The notes beneath the pieces are model-generated. The model was not told the origin of the DNA and did not search any database. It was given only the letters and a program-made list of their open reading frames with translations. Source: Mansonella perstans (Eukaryota > Nematoda > Chromadorea > Rhabditida > Onchocercidae). From it: DNA of 64,000 bases. Below, one piece after another: positions 1 through 11,400 of this stretch (within the stretch, counting starts at the first letter, position 1; every line of letters starts with the position of its first letter). The stretch lies in NCBI GenBank assembly GCA_037074765.1, contig JBAMDO010000560.1:1-64000 (forward strand), given 5' to 3'. Made by a program: the position numbers and the translations under genes.

Positions 1-295
1 AAAGATTTATAAAACATAAGTGAATTTTCAATGAACTTTATTTCTCACATGTTCATTAATCCAACTTGCATATTGCATTTGTATAACGCTACCTGCACTT
101 TGCATTTGTTTGCTCACTACTGTGTAGAATCTTTCTTCATTTTTCCCTTTGTGAAGTGAATGAAATTATGATAAAAAGCTGTGCTAACTGATCAATCTAA
201 AAAATTTTTAAATTCTATATCCAACCGTACGATATTCCGTATCCTATCGTATACGGATATACTGCCTTTTGTATTTATTTAATTGTTTACTGTAC

Positions 296-3207
296 CTGTA
301 TTTGCTGTTTGCAAAATCATTTGCATGATATCCATTAATCCGCCCAAAAAATCCAATAAAATATTTCCTATCGACCATCCGGTCGTACTTTTCCGTTGGA
401 AATTCATATACACCTTAAAAAATACAGAGAAGCAATCATCAATATATCAGTACTAATTGTTTCTTTTAGCAAATCAAACAAATGGAAGTGTTTTGAATTT
501 TTTTTGTTTTTTAAAAAATGTTTTTTTAAAAGTGAAAATTTTACCTGTGGGATATATTTACATAAAGTAACAGCCATTTTAATATAGGATAAGCCTATAA
601 TGTACTCCAGTGCATTCATTATCCCCATTAAAGTTAATATTAGTGTTATTCCAGCAATTAGTCCAAATAAAGTAGCAATACCCGTACAGATATAGGAAAT
701 ACGTTGTTGACCACGCTGTAAAGCAGAAATTTCAATTTCATTGGATTTAAATTTATATTTCATTTCGAATTTGGAATTCTTTCCCTTTTGAAATTTTGAA
801 ATTTCTGCTGCACCAATATATTCTGGAGCTCAAATCCATAAATATATAGAAATATGAGATAGCTAAATATTAAAAATAGTTACTAATACCTAACATTCCT
901 GCTACGTTTAATGATCGATATTTAAAATTTCATCGAACTAATTAAAATGAGAAAATTAAAATGACTTAAACTAACTTCATAAATGAAGCATTGCAAGGCG
1001 GTGATAATGCATGCAAAAAGTGCATGCACAGCAAACACAACATCGTTTAGTAAAACCGGAATTAAACTATGGGGGTATTTATGTTCATATAATTCCTGCA
1101 AAAAAAATTTCATTTATGGAATTTGTTACTTCCTTAATTAAACTTTTCGTAAATAGTTCGCAACTGTTCATCGCTAATAATCTCTCATTTTTCTGATCAT
1201 TCATAAGAGTTTTTTCGGAATTTCGCAATTAGTTGATTCTAAAATTGTTATCAGCAATGATTTAAATTTGAAATATTTTGAAAATTTTCCTTTTTTCGGT
1301 CTTTATTTAATATTTGATATAAATTATGGATTAATAATTTTCCCTTTCCATTATACCTTTTCATAGTTCAAGGAAAAGTTATTTTTTTTTAAAAGTATTA
1401 TTGCTCTAAACTGAGAATTAAATAAATTTGCAAAAATTTAGCAATATTATAATTCAATTGAATAATTTTAAACCTGAATATATGTATCAAAATACACCAA
1501 AACATTGTAAGATGTATAGCATGTAAAACCAATAATATTTAGCAACAGAAAATCAAAATTCAATCCAACAACACTGAAAGAGAAGATATATCATAAAAAC
1601 CTGGAAACTTAATATTAAATGTCATTTATCTCGATAAAATTTAAATTAACTTTCAAAATTTACAACTTTATAACAGATATTTTGACAAAGTTAACTACGG
1701 TAAATTTACAACTGACCTCTTTTTAGTAAAATTAAGGAATATTTGCGGATAGAATGAAATGCTCCAGGCAACGAAATATATCCAACCAGTAACAATGACA
1801 CCAAGTGACAAGAACTTACTGTGCACCACTTTTACTTTCGCAAAAACAAATTCCAAATTACTGAAAATTAAAACTAAATTTTCAAAATATTTCAATAACT
1901 TTTTTGACTTACACATATTCCACTTGTGCTCACAATCTTTTCCGTAAAGTTATCGTATACTTCATTCTTTGATGCTTTTTATGCATAACGTTTCATATTT
2001 CATCCAAAACGAACAAATAACACAAGTGAAAATTTTTTCTATAAAAATCTATTGGACAGCAAGAAATTGAAATTTTCTAATTTAAAAATCGTAAAATTAA
2101 TTGGTTTATTGATTTATTCACTTACTTACTTTCTCATTTGCTCATTTAATATTAATGCATCACTGGTTTTTTCAACTACGATAGTTCCATCATAATGTTA
2201 TCATTTAAATTATTTGTTAGATATCCACCATAATAGGTTTTCACCATTTAAATTATTTGTTAGATATACAACATAATAGGCTTTTCATCATTTAAATTAT
2301 TTGTTAGATATCCATCATAATAGACATCTCATCATTTAAATTATCTGGTCTAATTAGACATTCAAAATGATATTTTCCAATATTTCTTTATTTACTTACT
2401 TACTTTCTCATTCAGTAATTTTGTATTTTCCAATGAAGTTTACAATTTAAAAGATAAAATTCTTCGCCACACTACCAAAAATACTCGAATCATTAAAGGA
2501 AAACTAAACTTCTCACTTCCTTATATGTATTCTTCATAAGAAACAAAAGCTAAAATTTAAAATTTTGAAGAAGAAAATTAAAATACACACTTAAAGGGAC
2601 ATTCCACAACTGTATTTGTAGACTTGCACTCATCGATTTCCAATATAGAATTACTTGTAATCTGTATACCTGTTACCACAACACTTTCTGATCGTGTTTC
2701 ATTATCTAGCTGGAAAATTGGTGGAGTACCATCAAAAAAATCTGATCGCATCAGTGTGATAGTAACAGCTGATGATAGATTACCGCTGAAACACACGAAA
2801 TAAAATGAAAATATGATAACGAATTAAGGATGAATGTAAATTCAATTCTGTTATATTAATCTGGTAAATTAAGTTATTTAAATTCAATTCTGTCTTCTAC
2901 AAAATTATTTGATTTGAGGCTCACTTCTCTTTTGAGGCTCAACTTAACTTATCAAACTGATATCAGCGATGCAATCCTCATATCATACTTTCTGATTTAC
3001 TGATCACGTGTACAGTTAATCTACTTCATCTGTGGTAAGATAGTAGAAATGACCTTACGGAACTTACGTTGTATAAAACAGGACAGTTTTGTCTTCGCCA
3101 ACAGTGAGCGTAATTTCCCGAGGCTCAAGGTGAAGCGAAATACCCGTTATAATTCCAGCCATCGTTTGAAAGACAGAAAAGAATAAGTAACAGTAGCAGA
3201 AATTCAT
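296..3207 (-). CDS. ctns: Cystinosin (lysosomal H+/cystine symporter), partial at C-terminus
   Basis: Seven exons keep a continuous phase: 3207-3068, 2785-2591, 1818-1717, 1573-1474, 1095-976, 715-545 and 413-296, giving about 315 codons; human cystinosin has 367. The first exon encodes a hydrophobic signal-like start, followed by a luminal domain with possible N-glycosylation sites. The first PQ loop reads [15 protein letters not shown] (about residues 123-137). The second reads [15 protein letters not shown] and continues across an exon border into [17 protein letters not shown]. Known family function: cystine export from the lysosome driven by protons. The last 50 or so residues (final helix and lysosomal sorting tail) would lie left of base 1, since the 413-296 exon ends in a donor (GTACAG). 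The start at 3207 is the first Met before the hydrophobic stretch; a second Met lies 15 codons later. The identity call is firm; the start is likely. Confidence 0.93.
2202..2350. repeat. 44-bp tandem repeat in cystinosin intron 2
   Basis: Units begin CATTTAAATTATTTGTTAGA at 2202, 2245, 2289 and 2333 (period 43-44), with the fourth unit partial and diverged. It lies inside the intron between the 2785-2591 and 1818-1717 exons. No coding potential is seen. Confidence 0.85.
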
Positions 3208-3415
3208 CGTAATCAGTAAATTAATGATAATTACAAAGATTTCAAAATAGATAATAGTGCTGTAAAATAGTAATTCTTAATTTCTATTCTCTATCTCCAC
3301 AAAAGAATAAGTAACAGTAGCAGAAATTCATCGTAATCAGTAAATTAATGATAATTACAAAGATTTCAAATGCTGTGAAACAGTAATTCTTAATTCCTAT
3401 TCTCCGTCATTTCTA
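3178..3415. repeat. About 120-bp tandem duplication covering the cystinosin start codon
   Basis: The stretch beginning AAAAGAATAAGTAACAGTAG at 3178 recurs at 3300 with near-identity for about 70 bp, followed by a more diverged tail (GTGCTGTAAAATAG against ATGCTGTGAAACAG). The copy nearer the gene holds the exon-1 ATG (3205-3207). The upstream copy holds a second ATG in the same local context but without the rest of exon 1. Confidence 0.85.
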
Positions 3416-6400
3416 CAACATTACTGGCCGAAAATTTGGGCATTAAATAAATTTCTGTCATTTCCATCTTCCATTACAAATAAAATTCTTAAAAATGCTG
3501 TACTCTCTAAAAAAAGAAACATATATATCGCAAGAGAATTTTAATTTTAAGAGAGAAAAAAAAACCTTAAAAACACTACGATTATTGGGAAATAAAGATT
3601 TATATAGTGAAATTAAAAGAGGTAAAAAGAAATTGAACTGATAAAAAAATTTTGTTGCCAGTGCATTTCATTGTCAACTTTCAACCTTCACTGTCAGCCT
3701 TCACCAATCTTTTTTTCTTCCTCTCTCCATCTTTCCATCTAACATCCAGGCTTTTTTCAACTTCTTTTCGTGTAAAATTTTTACATTGTAATCCAGTAAC
3801 CATTCATTGTTTTCTATCTGTGAATATTTCTATCCTAAGAATAATGCAGGAAATTAAATTTAAATCATGAAATAAATTATCTAGTTTTGAATTCTATTGA
3901 AAATAATAAATATAGATGAATGATTTCTAATTCAGTTAAAGATAAAGCGTGAAAACGATTGAGGGAAAATTTATGTGAAAATATGAAATTCAAACGGTCA
4001 TTTGCACTTTTTACATAAAAATAAACAAACAAAAAATGCACCTGTTTATCAGGTCAACCTTTTCCAGTCCTTCCATATGAACAGATAATTCGGATAGCGA
4101 ATAACTCGGATAACAATTTTCTTATCAAATTTTGTACAACTAAGAGACCTTGGAAAAAAAAGAAGTAAAAAATTGGTAAAAGAAGTTAGTCAAAATAAGC
4201 TAATTCAAATTATTAAATCTATGTTGAAACTAAAAGTTAAGCAAAGTAACGACAATAATTTGTTTTATTAGTTTTATGCCAAAATTTGCAACAGTTTGAA
4301 TTTTGATCTAAATTATCAAATGTGAAATCTAAAAACTTATTGTTTTCTATAATTATAGAAGAGAAAAAAACCCTCTAACAGGCTTGAATTAGCCTAATAC
4401 TACGATGAAAAGAAAGAAAACACATTTTAATATAATATCTGATATCCTACAAGTATCAGTGCAGTATCACTATTTTTATCAATCTCATCATCACCATCAT
4501 CACCAACAATGTAAACATCCTTATCATTCATTATCTTCCATAGTTGCAATCTTAAACTGTTAACGTTTCATTACAGAATCATTTCAGTAAATAGCCAAAT
4601 TGATATTTCTTCGATTTTAACAATAAAATCACTCATTTAATAAAATTAATATAATAATGATTTTAACAATATAATCACTCAATTATGCGTTAAGAAAAAT
4701 GATAATAATGAAATTCCTGGAAAATTATCTACCTGTAATGATAGAAAATGATGTTCAACAGACTGGGTAACGGTTGGGCAACAGTTGGGCAACTAGACGT
4801 TACAGTGGCAATCTTTTGAAAAAACAATGATAATAATATAATTTACTTTGCATTTTGTGAAGCAACTGTAACAGATAAGTGGCAACAATCACATTTTACA
4901 CTTTCAGTAACAATTTGAAATTTGTAAGGACAATGGGGAACGAATAGGAATGAACAAATATTTATTTTTTTAAATCACTTGCTTTTTCCCCTTTTTAGAT
5001 AGGCAAACAGGACACGATATAGAGCTGGAAGTTGGAAAAATAAAAAAACCTTGTGACTTACTTTATAAAATAGTTGCTGATAATAATATAGCATCGAAAT
5101 GGCATATGTTGACAATTTCCAAAACTTTTAAACTCTTTCGGAATGGCATATATTGACAATTTCCGAAATTTCAAACTTTTTTTATATCCCTCCCACTTTC
5201 CAATTCTTTCTCTCTCTTATTCTCTGTCTTGCATTGTACTTTTTCAATTACTTTTTCAACAACTTACTTTTCCTTTAATAATTTCATTTCGATCGTTCGA
5301 AAAAAATTAAATGATAAATGGGTGAATGAAATGAAACATCGCTTAAAAATCTACAAAAAAAAAACTGAAAATCTTTCAAATTTCTTCATTGAAAATTAAT
5401 TTCAACATATGAAAATATTAGTATATCTTTTGTCTTCTAATCCTTATAACTATAGGCCTTAATTTCAACACAAATGCCTTACAGGAATGAGATAACATAC
5501 TGAGAAAACATTTGCAATAAAGATTAGTAAAAGCAACATTTCATTATAAAATATTCTTCATCCATTTTATTATTAATTTTCGCAAATATGCGATCATAAT
5601 TCCCATGAATATTTTACAATTTCTTAAAATCTATGATTAAATAAACCGAATTATAATTATCGACCTTATTATAGCAATGGAATGTCTCAAAGAAAAATTA
5701 AAAGGCAATAATACAAAAAAGAAAATTGATAATGGACAATTATTAATTCAATTAATTGATAATTAATTGACACTTATTGACAATTAACAATTGATAACGG
5801 ACAATTATTCAGTTATCAATTCCCTTTATTGAAATGACAATAAATGAAAGAGAAAATTAATATTTATTGGATTATTCATGAAATTTTTTTTTTTAAATTA
5901 AAAGAATGGATTTTCCCTCTTTTTTTATTAAATTAAAAGAGAATGAATTTTTTTTTTTTTTTTTTTAAAGTTAAAACAGAATGGAACATGTAGAATGTAA
6001 TTACGCTCCAATAGAAAAAGAAAAACAAATTAAACGAATTGGAAATTTGAAAGAAATGACATTCACACACCAGCCAGTTTCAAAATTTCAAAATTTCCTA
6101 AAGCAATTTTCCTATCAACAAAATACTTGAAAAAATTGATCTCAGTTTACGCTCTATACCAAAAAAACAGAAATACATTCAAAAAAAGGAAGAAAAAAAT
6201 TAAAAATTACCATAAGATATATACATATGTAGTACTAGGGATACAACAATGTAAAATAAAGTTTACTGAACTTTTAAATCAATCAATCAAATCAATCGCT
6301 CTCTCATCGAGAAAAATACAATGTGACATGCCTTATCATGTACTGATATTGTACTATTCTCGTACAATTACGTCGTCTATTATAGAGAAATGTTTACCTT

Positions 6401-6597
6401 TGGTGACATTTATTTTATTTTTTTCTTCCTTTAGTCGACAATATCCGGAACTTTCCAGTAACCTCCAAACAACTTCGTGTCAAAACACAAAATCACTACA
6501 GTACAGTGTTGAAATTTCGACAATCATAGATCAATTAATCAATTAATCGTACGCAAAAAACACAATATTACTTACAACACTGACTTTAAACTTCAAA

Positions 6598-6815
6598 AAT
6601 TAAACTGCAAAAAAAAGTTTAAAAAGATGAAGAAAGTTTAAAGCAAGAGACGAAATATTGAGTACAGTTTGACAATTTAAATCAAGTGCAAAAATTAAGT
6701 TTAAAGTAAGAGATGAAATGTTTAGTACAGTCTTACAATTTAAATTAACTGCAAAAATTAAATTTAAAGTAAGCGATGAAATATTTAGTACAGTTTGACA
6801 ATTTAAATTATTTAT
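6598..6815. repeat. About 64-bp tandem repeat, three diverged copies
   Basis: Repeated core: GATGAAATRTTTAGTACAGT then TTGACAATTTAAAT, then a variable TGCAAAAATTAARTTTAAAG segment. Copies are recognisable around 6650, 6714 and 6774. Intergenic. Confidence 0.75.
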
Positions 6816-6932
6816 GACAGATCAATACTGAGGGTATTTTAGATATAACTGACCAATAATAACTGGCAACAATAATTAAATATAATGCCATAAATATTAA
6901 ATAAAGAATAAATATATTAAAAAATAAATATG

Positions 6933-7050
6933 TTTCAGGCGATGGGAATTTTTAACTTATTTCATATCAAAAGTATTAGAATGAAAGTTAACCATTTCAG
7001 GAAATGGGAATTTTTGACTTATTTCATGTCAAAAGTATTAAAAGTTAACC
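6933..7050. repeat. 62-bp tandem duplication
   Basis: TTTCAGGCGATGGGAATTTT at 6933 recurs as TTTCAGGAAATGGGAATTTT at 6995. The following CTTATTTCATRTCAAAAGTA is also shared. Intergenic. Confidence 0.8.
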
Positions 7051-7800
7051 AGTGATAAGCATTATTGATAGCTGTTCCCGCATTAATTTTAAATACTTTG
7101 ATATTTCAAGGCTTAAATTGGGAAGAAAACAGCAGAAAAAACAGAGGATTATTGAAAAAACTGATTGGAAATAATAAAATTAAAAAAAAATTGAACTGAA
7201 GAAACAATAATGAATTTAAAATGAGATCAATGGGAATCAGAATGGGAAAAAGAGAGGTATGTAGAATTTGTTTTAGATGGGAATAATGAATTTAACAAAT
7301 ATTTTCAGCTGACAAAACATTACGATTAGGCACTTCAAGAATTTTAAATTGATATAACGATAAATAGTTATAAACTTGTCTTTGAATTAAAACAAGAATT
7401 ACAAGCTGAACAAATATTTTTGGCATTTCATGTGAATTTCACATGAATTCATATGAATTTTAATATGGATTTCTAAAGTGGTGAAGTATTTACATAAAAA
7501 ATATTTAAATAATAGAAGGAGAGATGAATTTGAGAGTTAAAAAAAAAGTTTGCAATCAATTTCACACTATCTCACATACAGAATTGCTGCTCATCTCATT
7601 GATAAAATGTTGATTTCGAGTTTTTAAAATTATTTCACTGAAATAATCACTGCCCATTTACAATGGATTTTTATCGCATGTTATTCAATCCAACATAAAA
7701 GTGTTAACAAGACGGCACGCATAATTATCGATCTGTTTATATGTGACATATCTATCTGACAAATTTTTCACCACTCTTCAACTAAAATTTATGTATAGTA

Positions 7801-8224
7801 GACATTGAGTTCTGCGACACTTTTTTGTGTGATTTGAAGATGCTTGGCTATGAGCACTCCTCGATTCGTGATGGTCAGTCTCAGGTCACCTTGGCCATTG
7901 CTGGAGCAGACATTGAGTTCTGCGATACTCTCAAGACGTTTGGCTTCATCGAGATTCCTCGATTCGTAATGGTCAGTCTCAGGTCACCTTGGCCATTGCT
8001 GAAGCAGACATTGAGTTCTGCGATACTCTCAAGACGTTTGGCTTCATCGAGATTCCTCGATTCGTAATGGTCAGTCTCAGGTCACCTTGGCCATTGCTGA
8101 AGCAGACATTGAGTTCTGCGATACTCTCAAGACGTTTGGCTTCATCGAGATTCCTCGATTCGTAATGGTCAGTCTCAGGTCACCTTGGCCATTGCTGAAG
8201 CAGACATTGAGTTCTGCGATACTC
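7801..8224. repeat. GC-rich 98-bp tandem (minisatellite) array ending at an N
   Basis: Units start GACATTGAGTTCTGCGATAC at 7909, 8007, 8105 and 8203, exactly 98 bp apart and almost identical. A diverged first unit starts at 7801 (108 bp). The array is near 50 percent GC, whereas its surroundings are near 30 percent. The last unit is cut after about 20 bases by an N at 8225, which suggests a collapsed or unresolved array in the assembly. 98 is not a multiple of three, so successive units change reading frame and the open frames across it are artefacts. It lies about 240 bp upstream of the OGFOD1 start. Confidence 0.92.
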
Positions 8225-8461
8225 NATTTCAATCTCTGTTTCTCCACTAAATCATCCAGTATCTTTTTCTTTCAACTTCCCCGCTCACACAGTTCCTATA
8301 GCACTTCAACACTCTTTAACAATATCCCTCCTCTACAATATACATCCTAATAATTAACCAATGGATCCTAATAAAGCTTTAATACGGTCCGTTGAAAGAT
8401 AGATCTATAGCTGTGGGTTTCGCATTTTCACTTGGTAAATATCAAAAAGTGAATTGAGCCG

Positions 8462-11400
8462 ATGATAAGTGGTGGTGCTGCTGCTGGTTGGATTAATTCG
8501 GTTTATTTAACCGAGGAGTATGTTACGGAATTCCGGAAGACCTTATCCGGTTTGTTCACCATTTTATTGCTATTATATTGCACAACAGTAAGAAAGAGTA
8601 TGTGATCATTTCTTGTAATGCATTATCTGCAAGCGATGGATTAAAAGGAACTATTTTTGTTTTAGTCACATTTTTTGGCATTTTGAAAATTCAAATGTTG
8701 AAGGAAATTCAAATGATAAACTCATAGTTTTGTAGGAAACTTTTTCAAAAACAAATGGTACTTTGACTGTTTTCGGTCACATTCATGGAGTTTTGATCAC
8801 TTTTTCCAAATATAAATTCTAGACATTTCTAATGGGAGTATACCAGAATTATTAGAAATTTCTAATCTTTTCAAGTTTTCAAAGAGATACGGGGTCATTG
8901 GAGTCATTAGGGTTGTAATAGGAATTATTATTATAGAAGTTGAATATGCTACCCACTGATATTGCAATATTGTTTCACTTTCAGCTCTTGTTTTCTGTGC
9001 CAAACCTAAAACTAAAACTTCATCTGAAAAAATTATTAAAATTAATGACTGGAAATTATCATCATTAAATCAAAAATCAAATAGTGAGTGTTCAACAAAA
9101 ATTCTTCGTTTGGCAATTTGTCAATTTTTTATTTCGTTTCGTTTTTTCAGGTGAAAGCCAGTTTTCGAAACCTTTCCCGCATTTTTGTCTTCCTGATTTT
9201 CTTGCCGATAAACAATTTATAGCGAATTTACGATCAGAATTGGAAACCGTGCGGTTTGATCGTAAAGAGAATGATCTTTATTCATTGAATCAGACAAATG
9301 ATTTATCAAATTTTAGTGCTCGAAAATTTCCAGTTTTGACAAAATTCAGGCAAACATTTATTAATTCTAATATCAAAGTTTAGAAATGTTTCAAAAAAAA
9401 AAAAAAAAAGAAATTACTCCACATTGGCACGACAGCCAATAATTACAGGGAACTGAAGAAAATATCTATTCGGGGGGTAATATTGAATTTTCCTGATAAA
9501 TTTGTGAAATTAGCTGAGCGGCATGAATATTGCTATTAGTGTGATATAATGATTATGATGATTATCATCTTAAGTGGTACTGTGGTATAATGATTATGAT
9601 AATTATCATCTTAAGTAATTGCTTTCTTGATCAGTTCTTATGGTTTGATCTCTTCTGATTCAGTAGTTCTGGGAAATTTAATTTTCCGAAACATTCCGAA
9701 ATTTATTTGTTATAAATTCCTAATTACTTACTTTTTTAGGAATTTATTTAAGACCGATGTTCTAAATTGGCTGCGTAATGTATCCGGTGTTGATTTGAAC
9801 ACTGAGGTGGCAATAACCGGTAGCAAATATAATTACACCGATCTACTCCTACCCCATGATGATCAGTGTGAGGGACGGAAATTTGCTTTTACGCTTTATT
9901 TGACACCGGATTGGAAGGAGACTGATGGCGGACAATTGTTGCTATATGATTGTGACGGTAAAATCATTTTGTTATTTTGAAATTTATAGAAATCTATAAT
10001 TTTATAGTCTCAAATTGTGATTATCATATGATCCTTGTTCCTTATACTGTGATTTAATCAATCATTTTTTTTTGTAGTCTTTTTAACTTTCAAATTTTGC
10101 TGATCATTATAGATCAAGGTATTGCTCATAATAAAGCTTATGTGATACTCTTTTATTGGATGTTTCATGTGTCAGAGTAATTTAACTTAAATTACGAAAA
10201 TTTGTTGGAGAATATTGAATTATGAACAACTTGTACATGAATATGTTACCTTAAGGTTGCATCATATCCTTAAATTTTAAATCAAGAATTTATAATAAAA
10301 TTAAACGACGTTTTATAATTTATGACTTTCAGATGATAACAATCCCATATCGATTGCACAAGTGATGAATCCAGCAGAGAATATGTTAGTTCTGTTCGAA
10401 ATATCACCGCGTTCATGGCATATGGTTACTGAGGTATTTTTCAACATATATTTGAATGGGAGTACTTTGATTTTATTTCACTTCATATTTCCTTATTTCG
10501 TCTTGCTCTATTCTGATCAATTTCTACTCTATTTTAATTAATTTCCATTTTACTTGATCAATTTTGATTAATTTCTGCTTGATCTATTTCCTTTGCCGCT
10601 TTCATGCTTCATTTGTTTCACTTCAGTTATTTTTTAGTGCACTTTACAATATTTTAGTTTTTTCTGCAATACACTTACCGTCTACTTACTTTACATTTTT
10701 GTTTCTTCTAATTTTAAGTTTTTCAATCCATTATTTTAGGTACTTTCACAAAAAGAACGCTTATCATTACACGGGTGGTTCCATCATACTGCATTTAGCA
10801 TTTCTGATAAAGCAAAGTTGTCAGTTTCCGAGGGAAAACTGAAACCACATATGAATATCACTGTAAGTTATTAATGAGCTCACATAGATGGTTTTCTTCA
10901 CTTTCTAAAACTTTGAAAAATGAGTGCATTAAAAAATTATAGATAAAAAATTGTAGATTGAGCGGTTTTAGCGAAACAAGCCATCATTCAATTCATTTAG
11001 AGTTATTTCAGCATTTTACTTCCTAATTAATTACTTAAGAAAATTTGGACCTATTATTGATACGTCCGGAGTACAAATCTGTAAGGAAGAAACTGCATTT
11101 TTTAAACCAAATTTTTAAATGTTTAAATTACTGAGAAGTATAATTATAGTATGAAGAAGTACTGGAGTGGATTAATCCAGAATATATCGATCCCTTTCAA
11201 CAGTCAAAAATTCGATCGATTTTCGAAAAACATTCTGAAATCAATTTGTTTGATTTCATCTGCGTAAGTGTTTTTTTACCTCAAACCACTCACGAATATT
11301 GCGGAATTTCAGCTCATTTGACATTTATGTTTTTCTCTGTTTAATAATTTCTGCGAAAGCCTGGAGAAATGCTTCTCAAAGCACAGCCTGGATGAAATTT

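Larger units (their letters stand above)
3416..7800. other. Gene-poor AT-rich stretch upstream of cystinosin
   Basis: I see no supportable gene here. The longest open stretch (6127-6546, +, 139 codons) is Lys/Ser/Ile-rich, lacks splice context and any recognisable motif, and is treated as chance. The stretch holds several local duplications: a 44-bp pair starting at 5098 and 5142 (both AATGGCATAT...TTGACAATTTCC), a pair around 4612/4658 (GATTTTAACAATA.AATCACTCA), a three-copy array at 6598-6815 and a two-copy array at 6933-7050. Homopolymer A/T runs are common. It probably includes the cystinosin promoter, but no element can be pinned down by eye. Confidence 0.6.

Noticed and set aside
6127..6546. 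139-codon plus-strand open frame in the gene-poor region
   Set aside because: Low-complexity Lys/Ser/Ile composition, no splice context, no motif; AT-rich chance frame.
7825..8350. Open frames across the 98-bp array
   Set aside because: The period of 98 shifts frame in each unit and the frame runs into an N; repeat artefact rather than protein.
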